A DNA stretch of 64,000 nucleotides. Origin: Sesamum alatum. Lineage: Eukaryota; Streptophyta; Magnoliopsida; Lamiales; Pedaliaceae. The notes under the pieces are model-generated. The model worked only from the letters and a program-made list of their open reading frames with translations, had not been told where the DNA came from and did no database searches. Position numbers and translations under genes: made by a program. Shown here piece after piece: positions 34,545 to 45,718 of the stretch (positions are counted from its first letter, which is position 1; every line of letters begins with the position of its first letter). Location: NCBI GenBank assembly GCA_034509735.1, contig JACGWO010000012.1, positions 9,918,367 to 9,982,366 of the forward strand. Direction: 5' to 3'.

Positions 34545-36278
34545 ATGTTGGTGCAATACGAGGCAATGACTAAGAAGTCCACGCCTTCAGTATTGTTTGG
34601 AGGTGCTTCAACTTCAAATACGAAAGGCAAGGGTGCCGGACGTTGGAAGAAGAAGAAAGGGAAGGGAAAGGCCATAAAAGCAGCTACGAACACTAAGAGT
34701 GTTCCCATTGCCAAAGAGGGAAAAGGCAAAGGAAAGGGAAAGGTTGTCTCCAAGCAACAGTCGAAGGCATATGACATATGTATCAACTGCCGTGAGAAAG
34801 GGCATTGGAAGAGAGAGTGCCCAAAACTCTTCTCGAACCAAGGTATTTATGTGATTGAGGTTAATATGGTCACTAATTCTGCCTCTTGGGTATTAGATAC
34901 CAGCTGTGGAGCTCACATTTGCAATGACTTGCAGGTGTTGAAAAGAAGCAGAAAACTGGGTAGCGGGGACATGATCCTGAAGCTTGGGAATGGCAAGGCC
35001 ATCTCGGCAGAAGCAGTAGGATCTGCCACTCTAGTGATTAGTGATAGTATTAGCATAGACTTAGGGCAAGTTTATTTTGTACCCAGTATGATTAAAAACA
35101 TCATTTCCATTCCATTGTTGGACAATAGTGGTTATGAGTTTAGAATCAATAAAAATTGTTTTTATTTGATGAGGTGTGGAATTGCTCATCTACTTGGTAC
35201 ATTGCATAATGGACTCTATATCTTGCAACAAACGAATATCGTCCTCAATGCACAACACAAACGGAAATTAGATGATAACGGGAACGCACGACTGTGGCAC
35301 GCTAGGCCAAGTCACATATCCCAAGATAGGATGAAAAGGTTGGTAGACTCAAAGAACCTAGAGGTTGGGGACTTGAGCGATCTACCAACTTGTGAATCCG
35401 GTCTAAGAGGGAAAATGACCAAGAAGCCCTTTGTAGGACAAAGCAGGCTTGCCACAGGTCTGTTGGACTTGGTCTATACAGACGTATGTGGGCCACTAAG
35501 GACGCAGGCCCGAGGTGGGTTTTCCTACTTCATAACCTTTACCGATGATCATTCACGGTATGGTTATGTTTACCTGATGAGGTACAATTCTGAAGCTCTT
35601 GAGAGGTTTAAAGAATTCAGATTTGAAGTGGAGAACCAAACCAACTGCAAAATTAAAGTCCTATGGTCAGACCGAGGCGGTGAATACCTTAGTACGGAGT
35701 TCCTAGATTGTCTAAAAGAACATTGTATAATATCAGAATGGACACCTCCAGGAACACCACAGTTAAATGGTGTCTCTGAAAGGAGGAATCGAACCCTGTT
35801 GGACATGGTTCGGTCCATGATGAGTTTCACCAAACTGCCCTTATCCTTTTGGGGCTATGCACTAGAAACGGCGGCCAAGTTGTTGAATTTGGCGCCTACT
35901 AGTACATTAACCCAAACGCCATATGAAATATGGCACGGCAAGCCTGCGTCCTACAACTACTTGAAAGTGTGGGGTAGCCCCGCATACGTCAAGAGGTTAG
36001 TGGGAGATAAGTTAGAATGCAGGTCTAGCTCATGCATGTTCATTGGATACCCTAAAGAAACTGCGGGTTATTACTTTTATGACCCCTTGGAACAAAAGGT
36101 CTTTGTTTCAAGAAATGTAGTATTCTTGGAGCAAGGCTTCCCGGAGGATATCCAACATGATGAGTTGATCCTTGAGGAATCAAGTGATGGAATCCAGCCA
36201 TCAGAGGAAGCCACGGAACCCTCACTTAGAGGATTCAGGATAGACCGCCGAAGGGCTGACCAACCTCGAGAGGTCTAA
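34545..36278 (+). pseudogene. pol: gag C-terminus, protease and integrase of element F (577 codons)
   Basis: This is the longest open frame in the window. It has a basic region, CCHC knuckle (CINCREKGHWKREC), then protease, where the catalytic DTG is DTS (Ser codon 34902-34904). Pre-integrase and an integrase with TDVCGPL, FTDDHSRYGYVYL, SDRGGEYLS and SERRNRT follow, then the C-terminal region to the PREV codons, where a TAA at 36276-36278 ends the frame. Gly to Ser in the protease triad probably abolishes activity. No natural start exists. Confidence 0.92.
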
Positions 36279-36961
36279 CATGCTAGGCATGAAGGACAGC
36301 CTCAGGAACAGCCAGCCCCGGTTCCTGAACCACCGGCTCCGATACAGTCAGCGCCCATAGTCACCACTGACGTTCCCGTTCTCCGTAGGTCCACTAGAGA
36401 GTCCAGACCTCCAGTGAGATATGGCTTTCTAGGTGCGACCGATCTTTTGGATAACGATCCTAAGACTTATGGAGAAGCGATGTCAGACATCGACTCCGGG
36501 AAATGGCTTGAGGCCATGAAAGCCGAAATGGACTCCATGAGCGAGAACAAAGTCTGGAGTCTTGCAGATCCACCGAAAGGTGTTAAGCCAGTGGGCCGTA
36601 AGTGGGTCTACAAGCGCAAACTTGGCGTTGATGGAGAAGTCACAACTTTTAAGGCTAAGTCCATTCGGATCCTGCTCGCCATAGCAGCATGGTATGACTA
36701 TGAGATATGGCAGATGGACGTGAAAACGGCCTTCCTCAACGGTTTCGTTGAAAAAGAGATCTATATGGATCAGCCAGAGGGTTTCACGGTCACTGGAGAA
36801 GAATAGAAAGTCTGTCGTCTCCAGAAGTCCATCTATGGCCTCAAACAAGCCTCCCGAAGTTGGAACATTCGCTTTGACGAAGTAAATACGGGGGTACGAC
36901 TTCATAAAAAATGAATCCTTGTATACCAAGAAGGTCAGTGGGAGCTCAATTGTGTTCCTAG
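36279..36961 (+). pseudogene. pol: RT N-terminal part of element F (75-bp deletion, interrupted by G)
   Basis: The linker and RT fingers are followed by TTFKAKSIRILLAIAAWYDYEIW. Twenty-five codons present in E between KA and KSIRILL are missing, exactly between two GGCTA repeats. A TAG at 36804-36806 and frame damage near 36885-36915 follow. The sequence stops at CCTAG, the target site of G, and resumes at 47699. Confidence 0.9.
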
Positions 36962-38958
36962 TGTTAGAATAGGTGACCATGTAAGCCAATTTTGGCAGGA
37001 ATATGTAACCTATGTCTAGACAATTCTTTGGTATTTGATAAAAACATTTATGAATAAATAAGTGAAAATTCATATGGCAACACTTTGTTTACATTCACTT
37101 ATCTGCATTTACATTTCTGTTCACTACGCAAACAAAGCCCACGGACTGAGAAACGATTTCGGGACTGGGACTACGCTTGGAGGTAGGTCCATGAAATCAG
37201 TCTTACCGAATCAGTCCGGAAATCTCCAAGTCAAGGAATCCCGAAAATGGGTACCGGGATTTCCTTTGAGACTTGCACTAAGCATCTGCTGTCGTATTTC
37301 ATCGACGGGTGACGAAGGTCGTCTAAGCAATGTTAGTGGGTCAGCGTGCTAGGAAGCAGCTGACTGAGGTGACTCGCGGGAACCGTCTTACGGAGGACCT
37401 TGACTATGGTCAGCAAGGTATGACGTGTATTCCCGGTTCCAACAGTACAGGCCAAGTCCTTTGACTTGAGGAACTGCTGAGTTTACCTGTGCATCAGGTC
37501 TGTATCTTAGATATGGTGAGAGATTGCCAAAATACTCTTGAGTAGTCATAAGCCATGTCTAGTGCAGCTCGGGTGTACAAAGTGACAGTAGTTTCCAAGA
37601 AAGGATCTGTCTCCTGTCAAAAGGTGTTGACAGTTGAGTCTCATGTATGCTCTGTGTCTTGTCCCTGAAATCTGTGTTCACAGTAACTGAACAGAAGGGA
37701 AAGGTTTCCCTTGCGGCGTTTAGTAAGGACAGACCGACACTTAGGTCCAAAATGGGTACCTGCTTTTTCCGTGCCCTAGACTCTAAGTGATGAGACCGAA
37801 GACAGAAGGACAAGTGTACTGTTAGAGCCTAAATGTTCATCCCCGAATATTTCACCTAGTCTCTATTACCATGGACCGTTGCTTGAGGGCCACCCATGGT
37901 AACGGACGGATTCTAGGAATCCGTCCAAGTCTAGCTGAATGGTGAACCTAAAGAGTCACACACTATCCACACGCACTTAGTATTAAATTTGGAATTAAAT
38001 ATTGGAGTAAAGGAATGATTAAATTAGATTTAATCGGGTCCTATATTTTCTTGGAGAAATTAATTCCTTCTATTTGATAAAGGGAATTAAATTAATAAAT
38101 ACGATTTATTAAAAGGGTTGATTTAATGGGCTTAGAATAAATTATAATATTTATTTATTATATTATATTTATTCTTTTAGCCTTTTGGAATATTTAATAG
38201 GATTTAAATATTCCATTAAATTAAAAATCAACGGTTGAGATGGAAAGGGAGATGGAAGGCTAGGATGCGTTTGACTAGGTCAAACACTAGTTTGACTAGG
38301 ACTTTGACTCGGTCAAAATCCTAGTCAAATTAGGTTACTTAGCGTTTGAGTTGAAAGAGGATTAAACTTTTCCTCTATATAAACCTCTAGCTTCCAACAT
38401 TTGTAGGATGATGATTCTTGAAAACACACACAACACACACTCTCCCCTTCTCCTATCTCTCGTCCGCCCCCCTCTCTCTCCTCCAAGAAAATATTTCTTA
38501 GTTCTTTTTGTTCTTGGAACATTAAGAACTTAGACGAACCGATACCGTTAATTGATAACGTGTTATTGATTCGTCCACTCACAAATTTATACACTTGTTC
38601 GTTGCTAGCACGACGTGCAAGATACGTGGGTGGATCGTGTGTCACGATTTGGAGGATCTCAAGAACGAGGTCTTGGTGCAAAACGGGGAACAACGCGAGT
38701 AGCAGTTGAAGAAGAAAACGACAATGGGTAGGTCTCGTTTAAGATTTTCGTCCCTCTTTAATTTTTCCACTCTATGGCCTCCATGATTTATTTATTAGTT
38801 TTATAATCATGAGATACACCGAACGCCCAGGAACCTCAAGGGTACACCCCTTGAGCGTGTTCTTTTAAATTAAAAGCATGCCTTTTATTTTTGTATGTTT
38901 AATTTTACCGCGCTTCGGCATTCGCGCAATTCCCGGGACGATCCACCAATTTCTTTCA
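36962..38958 (+). repeat. 5' LTR of element G (type III, 1997 bp)
   Basis: It starts TGTTAGAATAGGTGACCATG and ends TTTCTTTCA before the primer site. TATATAAA lies at 38376-38383 and the U5 hairpin CTCAAGGG/CCCTTGAG at 38835-38855. It is nearly identical to 45719-47698; a visible difference is a 25-bp segment (near 37100-37125) missing from the 3' copy. Confidence 0.95.
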
Positions 38959-41208
38959 GTGGTATCAGAGCCCGGTTTGGTGTATAGGCCTAGGGTTTAT
39001 GTGCGTTATAAGCATGAAACGTGATATTGACATGTTTTATATTAAATCTTGATTGTTCTTGATTTTAAGCATGTCGATTTTATTGCTTTTAATTCGTGTG
39101 AATTTCTGAATGTTGGTATTTTCTGTTTTTCTTGGGAAACGGGGTGGAAAATTGAACGGAAAACTGAGAAACGACGCAGTCGGCCAGTCGGGCGGGCTGG
39201 CCGCTCGCAGCCGCACGCTGCCGGCAGGGGCAGACGCGCGCAGGAAAGGGAGGCCTGCGCGCACCCGCCCAGCCGGTCGCGCAGGGGCAGCGCCTCCAGG
39301 CGCGCGCGCACGCAAACAAGGGTGTCTGCGCGCGCGCGCCCGGCAGGCACGATCATGCGCGCGCGCGCGCAAGGCTGCGCGCCTGCGAGTCCGCGCGCGG
39401 ACGGGCTCTGGGCAGCGCCGCCAAGCGCGCGCGCACGCAGACGGAGGAGTCTGCGCGCGCGCGCCCTGCAGGCGTGCCCAGTGCGCGTCTGCGCGCGCAC
39501 TGCGCACGGTACGACCGGCAGCCAGCAGGCCAGCGCGCGCGCAAGGCAGGGGAGCCTACGCGCGCGGCGGCCTGCCGGATTGCCAGGCCGCGCAGCGCGC
39601 TGCTGGCTAGGCAGCGCCTGTGCGCGTGCCGGCGGGCCGCTACCAGCGGCGACGGCAGCGGCTGCTGCTGCTAGGGTTTCAAAAACCCTAGCGGTGTTTT
39701 TTTCTTTTTATTTTTTTTAATTATTTTCGGTTTTAATTTTGAATTAATTCTGAAAAAATCATTTTTGGTTCAATTACGCCTATTTTTCTAAAGACATTAT
39801 TTTAGGAGTAAAATAAATTGGATTTGGAATCCCGGGGTTATTTTACTTAAAATAATGAGGAAAGGTTTTCCTAAAACGAGAAAATAATATTACCAATATT
39901 TGTGTTTTATTTTTCACACGTTGTGCACATATTCTTTTATTATTTTGGATATTTATGATTGGAATTCATATGTTGTTGGTATTTTGTAATTATTTGATTG
40001 GATCATGTGATTATGTGTGTTGGATGGAAATGGATGATCGCGAGCCCTAGACCGGATGTATGGTTTATTTTCTGTTGGGCCTGTGTGCCTCTTTTACTGC
40101 TTTCTCCTTCTCTCTTTCTAGTTGCCTTGGAATAATAAGGCATTCTACCTCCCTCCTTATGTACTCCCCCCGGGTTTTCGCTGGGGTTTCTATTTTTAAT
40201 ATGTAATGAGAGTAGACAAGGAGTGAGGTTTCTTTTTTTCTTATAATTGGTGGATAAGAAGGAAGGACCACATGGAGAGCCCAGACGGGAGGCCCCCTTG
40301 GAGTTTTCCATGAATTGAAGAAAGAGAAAAAGAGACAAAGGCCCATCAGCATGATGATTGGGTTACTATTAATATAATAGTATAGGACCAACCCTAGATT
40401 GACCATAGATCCACTGCGGGCTCAGTGGGTCGCATAGGATTCGGGCTCGTGATCATCCAACAGGGGCGTGCTAGGCTTTAATTTTGCATGTGGTTATGAT
40501 GATGAATGAATGGGCTGTTTATTTATCGTATAACTGCTGTGGATGGTTTATTTACGCATTATGGATGTATGTGTAGATATTTATTTATTTGAGATCTCGG
40601 TCATTACTTACTCTCACATTGGTTGGACCAATGTCAAAATATTAGACCCTAGACAAAGTGGACATAAACTCTAGGTGTTTGTCCATGCCTTCCAATCCAT
40701 GGCATAGTGAGGAAGCTGCTTTAGGTCAATAGCGTGGTCTGACGAGTCGTGGCATGTTATTGTGCTTAAAGGAAGCTGCATTATGTCATGAACAAAAAGC
40801 GGGCTGCTGCTACCTGTCTCACGAGTCGTGGGGGTACCAGTGGGTCCGTGGCTCGGTCGATTGGGTTGGGTCTAACGCCCAATTAACATGATTCGCTTGG
40901 AGTCCTCGGGATCATGTGAAAGGGTGAGGCAATAATCTTGGGAATCTCGTGGAACGAGAATGGTATGGAATACCTCCCACAGGATCTTTTCCATGCGAAT
41001 CGTAAAAGCGGGGTATAGGAAAAATCGCTGTGGATCCCAAGCCCACTTGGAAAAGATTTCCCGAAAATCACGTTTTGAGAGTACCGTGTTATCGTATAAA
41101 TAGTGGGAGGATTAAATGACTAAAGTCCATGCATTTAATTATTTTATCAAACCACCGTCTTTTATTTTCTGCTGATTGCGCGCTGTTTTCTAAAATGTAG
41201 ATTTTAAA
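38959..41208 (+). other. Leader of element G
   Basis: This is the only uninterrupted type III leader (2.25 kb). It holds a GC island at about 39165-39680 with a roughly 125-bp tandem repeat (units from about 39286 and 39411) and the long-range stem 40032-40047 with 40443-40458. It also holds the modules GCCTT/AAGGC and CCCC/GGGG (about 40120-40190), the CCACTG/CAGTGG hairpin near 40412, twin hairpins (about 40720-40760 and 40805-40840), the covarying hairpin 40886-40917, and GTATAAATAGTGGGAG near 41094. Confidence 0.87.
38960..38971 (+). other. Primer-binding site of element G (tRNA-iMet)
   Basis: TGGTATCAGAGC, one base after the 5' LTR. Confidence 0.95.
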
Positions 41209-42075
41209 ATGTCTAAGAACCCACTTTCCACCATTCTTGAGACAAACAAATTCAATGGAACAAACTATAACGACTGGTTGCACAATCTCAGGATAGTCCT
41301 AGATTACGAGAACCAAGGCTACGTCATGGACGAGCCTCTCCCTAGGACCTTACCGGAAGGATCCACGCCAGAAGAACGTGAGACGTTCGAGACTTGGCAT
41401 AAGGATAACCAGAAGGTCCGTAGCATCATACTTGCTTCGATGACCAATGAGATTCAGAAAGCAATATGAAATGCTAGACGATGTCCCTTCCATTATGGCT
41501 CGCCTTAAGGATTGCTATGCAGTCCCGGACCGGCATACTAGGTATGTCGCGACCAAGGCGTTCTTTGGAACTAAAATGACAGAAGGATCCTCTGTACAAG
41601 AGCACGGGGTTAAAATGCTTACCCTGGTGGAAAAGCTCGAGGACCTAAAGGCAGGTCTCGATAATGAAACGTACATAGATGTGATCCTTCAGTCACTCCC
41701 ACCCTCCTTTGACCAATTTATCGTCAACTACAACATGAACGCACTTGAAAAGGGCATTCATGAGTTGATCAATATGTTGGTGCAATACGAGAGGCAACGA
41801 CTAAGAAGTCCACGCCTTCGGTATTGTTTTGGTGGTGCTTCGACTTCTAATACGAAAGGCAAGGGTGCCGGACGTTGGAAGAAGAAGAAAGGGAAGGGAA
41901 AGGCCGTCAAAGTAGCTACGAACACTAAGAGTGTTCCCATTGCCAAAGAGGAGAAAGGCAAAGGAAAGGGAAAGGTTGTCTCCAAGCAACAGTAAAAGGC
42001 ATATGACATATGTATCAACTGCCGTGAGAAAGGGCATTGGAAGAGAGAGTGCCCAAAACTCTTCTCGAACCAAGG
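41209..42075 (+). pseudogene. gag: gag of element G (frameshifts and stop)
   Basis: It opens MSKNPLSTILETNKFNGTNY. An extra base near 41458 shifts the frame, two more changes near 41790 and 41828 together restore it, and a TAA at about 41993-41995 stands just before the zinc knuckle CINCREKGHWKREC. Sequence is very close to gag of E and F, so these are one subfamily. Confidence 0.9.
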
Positions 42076-42082
42076 TATATAT

Positions 42083-43401
42083 ATGATTGAGGTTAATATG
42101 GTCACTAGTTCTGCCTCTTGGGTATTAGATACCGGCTGTGGAGCTCACATTTGCAATGACTTGCAGGTGTTGAAAAGAAGCAGAAAACTGGGTAGCGGGG
42201 ACATGATCCTGAAGCTTGGGAATGGCAAGGCCATCTCGGCAGAAGCAGTAGGATCCGCCACTCTAGTGATTAGTGATAATATTAGCATAGATTTAGAGCA
42301 AGTTTATTTTGTACCCAGTATGATTAAAAACATCATTTCCATTCCATTGTCGGAAAAATAGTGGTTATGAGTTTAGAATCAATAAAAAATTGCTTTTATT
42401 TGATGAGGTGTGGAATTGTTCATCTACTTGGTACATTACATAACGGACTCTATATCTTGCAACAAACGAATTTCGTCCTCAATGCACAACACAAACGAAA
42501 ATTAGATAATAACGGGAACGCACGTCTGTGGCACGCTAGGCTAGGTCACATATCCCAAGATAGGATGAAAAGGTTGGTAGACTCAAAGAACCTAGAGGTT
42601 GGGGACTTGAGCGATCTACCAACTTGTGAGTCCTGTCTAAGAGGGAAAATGATCACGAGGCCCTTTGTAGGACAAAGCAGGCTTGCCACAGGTCTGTTGG
42701 ACTTGGTCCATACAGACGTATGTGGACCACTAACGACGCAGGCCCGAGGTGGGTTCTCATACTTCATAACCTTCACCGATGATCATTCACGGTATGGTTA
42801 TGTTTACCTAATGAGGTACAAGTCTGAAGCTCTTGAGAGGTTTAAAGAATTCAGAATTGAAGTGGAGAACCAAACCAACTGCAAAATTAAAATCCTTCGG
42901 TCAGACCGAGGCGGTGAATACCTTAGTACGGAGTTCCTAGATTATCTAAAAGAACATGGTATAATATCAGAATGGACACCTCTAGGAACACCACAGTTAA
43001 ATGGTGTCTCTGAAAGAAGGAATCGAACCCTGTTGCACATGGTTCGGTCCATGATGAGTTTTACCAAATTGCCCTTATCGTTTTGGGGCTATGCACTAGA
43101 AACGGCGGCCAAATTATTGAATCTAGCGCCTACTAGTGCATTGACCCAAACGCCATATGAGATATGGCACGGCAAGCCTGCATCCTACAACTACTTGAAA
43201 GTGTGGGGTAGCCCCGCATACGTCAAGAGGTTAGTGGGAGATAAGTTAGAATCTAGGTCTAGCTTATGCAGGTTCGTTGGATACCCTAAAGAAACTGCGG
43301 GTTATTACTTTTATGACCCCTTGGAACAAAAGGTGTTTGTTTCAAGAAATGCAGTATTCTTGGAGCAAGGCTTCCCGGAGATATCCAACCTGATGAGCTG
43401 A
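42083..43401 (+). pseudogene. pol: protease and integrase of element G
   Basis: Protease with an intact DTGCGAH motif is open to 42361, with small insertions near 42352 and 42385. From there a long frame covers LWHARLGHIS, HTDVCGPL, FTDDHSRYGYVYL, SDRGGEYLS and SERRNRT. It is lost at about 43380 by one missing base in the FPEDIQ-like codons. Confidence 0.9.
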
Positions 43402-44545
43402 TCCTTGAGGAATCAAGTGATGGAATCCAGCCATCAGAGGAGGCCGTGGAACCCCCACTTAGAGGATTCAGGATAGATAGCCGAAGGGCTGACCAACCTC
43501 GAGAAGTCCAACATGCTAGGCATGAAGGACAGCCTCAGGAACAGCCAGCCCCGGTTCTTGAACCACCGGCTCCGATACTGTCAACGCCCACAGTCACCAC
43601 TGACGTTCCCGTTCTCCGTAGGTCCACTAGAGAGTCCAGACCTCCAGTGAGATATGGCTTTCTAGGTGCGACCGATCTTTTGGATAATGATCCTAAGACT
43701 TATGGAGAAGCGATGTCTGACATCGACTCCGGGAAATGGCTTGAGGCCATGAAAGCCGAAATGGACTCCATGAGCGAGAACCAAGTTTGGAGTCTCGTAG
43801 ATCCACCGAAAGGTGTTAAGCCAGTGGGCTGTAAGTGGGTCTACAAGCGCAAACTTGGCGTTGATGGAGAAGTCACAACCTTTAAGGCTAGGCTTGTAGG
43901 TAAGGGATACACTTAACGACCCGGGGTCGATTTTGAGGATACCTACTCGCCAGTAGCCATGGCTAAGTCCATTCGAATTCTGCTCGCCATAGCAGCATGG
44001 TATGACTATGAGATATGGCAGATGGACGTGAAAACGGCCTTCCTCAACGGTTTCGTTGAAGAAGAGATCTATTTTGATCAGCCGCAGGGTTTCACGGTCA
44101 CTGGAGAAGAACAGAAAGTCTGTCGTCTCCAGAAGTCCATCTATGGCCTCAAACAAGCCTCCCGAAGTTGGAACATTCGCTTTGATGAAGTAATATGGGG
44201 TTATGACTTCATCAAAAACGAATTCGACCCTTGTGTATACAAGAAGGTCAGTGGGAGCTCAATAGTGTTCCTAGTGCTTTAGGTGGATGACATTCTGCTC
44301 ATTGGTAATGACGTTAGAATGTTAGGAAACACAAAAGCATGGTTGTCAACCCAGTTTTCCATGAAAGACTTGGGTGAAGCCTCCTACATCCTAGGCATCC
44401 AGATCGTCAGGGACAGATCTAAAAGGATGTTAGGACGCACCCAAAACTCGTATATGGAGAAAGTCCTAAAGAGATATCGAATGGACAACTCCAAACGAGA
44501 ATTCCTTCCAATGAGGCATGGGATCAAGTTATCCAAGAAACAGTC
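43402..44545 (+). pseudogene. pol: reverse transcriptase of element G (stop at YVDD)
   Basis: The linker and RT run from about 43446. The Gln codon after GYT is TAA (43914-43916). The FEDTYSPVAMAKSIRILL segment missing from F is present, as are MDVKTAFLNG and YGLKQASRSWN. The Tyr codon of the catalytic YVDD is TAG (44280-44282), and VDDILLIGND follows directly. The sequence is cut at 44545 in the KKQS codons by foreign DNA. Confidence 0.92.
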
Positions 44546-44977
44546 ATATGCATTCCTCATTCATTGGTGGTTTCGTATTGAGATGTCCCATAGTCCACTT
44601 CAAGCTTAGCTAGTGAATTGAATCAGCAGCCCTTAAGTTTCCTTACTTGCCTTCCAGCAACAGGTTTTTTCATCCTTTCTACTTTCAGGGTTACCCACTA
44701 ATGAGCTCTTTGAGGGAGATGAATTTTATTCATTTTTTCTGGTAGGTTTACTTTTTTCTTTCTATCTAGGAGGGACTGTGTTGCCACTGAACTCTGAGTT
44801 GAGTAAGAACCAGGCGCTGTAAATGTTTTGCTGCCCGGAATGAGGATCCATGAGGTGAAAGCGTTGCATTCAAGGTTCAATCGGCCTAGGCTCTTTTCCA
44901 CTCCTTTACGGGATTGAAAGCATGATTACAGTAGCGTGTAAGCGATAACTTAAAGCGGGTAAGCCAATACCGAGACC
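44546..44977. other. Foreign filler DNA inside the pol gene of G, possibly organelle-derived
   Basis: These 432 bp match no other part of the window and have no retrotransposon motifs. They replace sequence at the RT-RNase H linker and are followed by an inverted piece of that linker. Base composition and mixed texture recall plant mitochondrial intergenic DNA, but this is an impression, not a match. The short minus-strand ORF at 44698-44901 has no recognised domain. Confidence 0.6.
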
Positions 44978-45064
44978 AGTGCAGTGGACTGCATATTGGA
45001 TGCTACCTACGGCAGAAGCATAGGGGATGATTTTCATCCTTTCAAGTTCCTCATCAGTCTGTGG
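44978..45064 (-). pseudogene. Inverted 87-bp piece of the RT-RNase H linker of G
   Basis: Its reverse complement matches 33975-34062 of E (codons PQTDEELERMKVIPYASAVGSIQYAVHC). On the right it abuts the codons that normally follow it (GPDIGYALS-like), so the segment was inverted in place when the filler came in. Confidence 0.9.
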
Positions 45065-45690
45065 ATAGGCCTGACATTGGATACGCTTTGAGCGTGACAA
45101 GCAGATATCAGTCCTGCGCAGGAGAAGCACATTGGAATGCTGTTAAGGGCATCCTTAAGTACCTAAGGAGGACTAAGGAGATGTTCTTAGTCTATGGCAA
45201 TGGAGAACTAATTCTGGAAGGCTTTAGCGACGCTAGCTTCCAGTCTGATGACGATGATGCCAAGTCTCAATCGGGGGTACGTATTCAAACTAAATGGAGA
45301 AGTAGTAGCTTGGAAAAGTTCCAAGCAAGCAACCATTGCCGACTCCACCACAGAGGCTGAATACATAGCAGCTTCAGAAGCTGCTAAGGAAGCGGTTTGG
45401 ATGAGAAACTACATCCAAGAGTTGGGTGTGGTGCCTAGCATCGTCGAGCCCGTTGTCATCTTTCTGTGATAACAACGGCGCTATAGCGCAAGCAAAGGAA
45501 CGAGATCTCATCACCGTTCCAAACATATTCTTAGATGCTACCATCTTCTTAGAGAAATGGTAGGAAGAGGTGACGTCCGGATGGACCGACTCAACTCGGC
45601 AGACAACACAGCAGACCCGCTGACAAAGCCTATGTCGCAGAGCGGCTCATACGCAACATCTTGAGAAGATGGGGATTAAACATATGGGCA
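45065..45690 (+). pseudogene. pol: RNase H of element G
   Basis: The ALSVTSRYQSCAGEAHWNAVKGILKYLRRTKEM block is followed by [34 protein letters not shown] and [11 protein letters not shown]. Extra bases near 45277 and 45463 shift the frame. The C-terminal tail reaches the usual HMGNWL-like end before the polypurine tract. Confidence 0.88.
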
Positions 45691-45706
45691 ATTGGCTTTT
45701 AAAGGT

Positions 45707-45718
45707 CAAGTGGGAGAT
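45707..45718 (+). other. Polypurine tract of element G
   Basis: CAAGTGGGAGAT lies directly before the 3' LTR. Confidence 0.87.

Noticed and set aside
39049..39720. Long overlapping ORFs on both strands in GC islands (also 22473-22946, 53004-53348, 61353-61620)
   Set aside because: They are Ala/Arg/Gly-rich in every frame because stop codons are rare in GC-rich DNA; there is no domain, start context or conservation between copies.
44698..44901. 67-codon minus-strand ORF in the filler DNA
   Set aside because: Short, unrecognised and within inserted foreign DNA; not supported as a gene.
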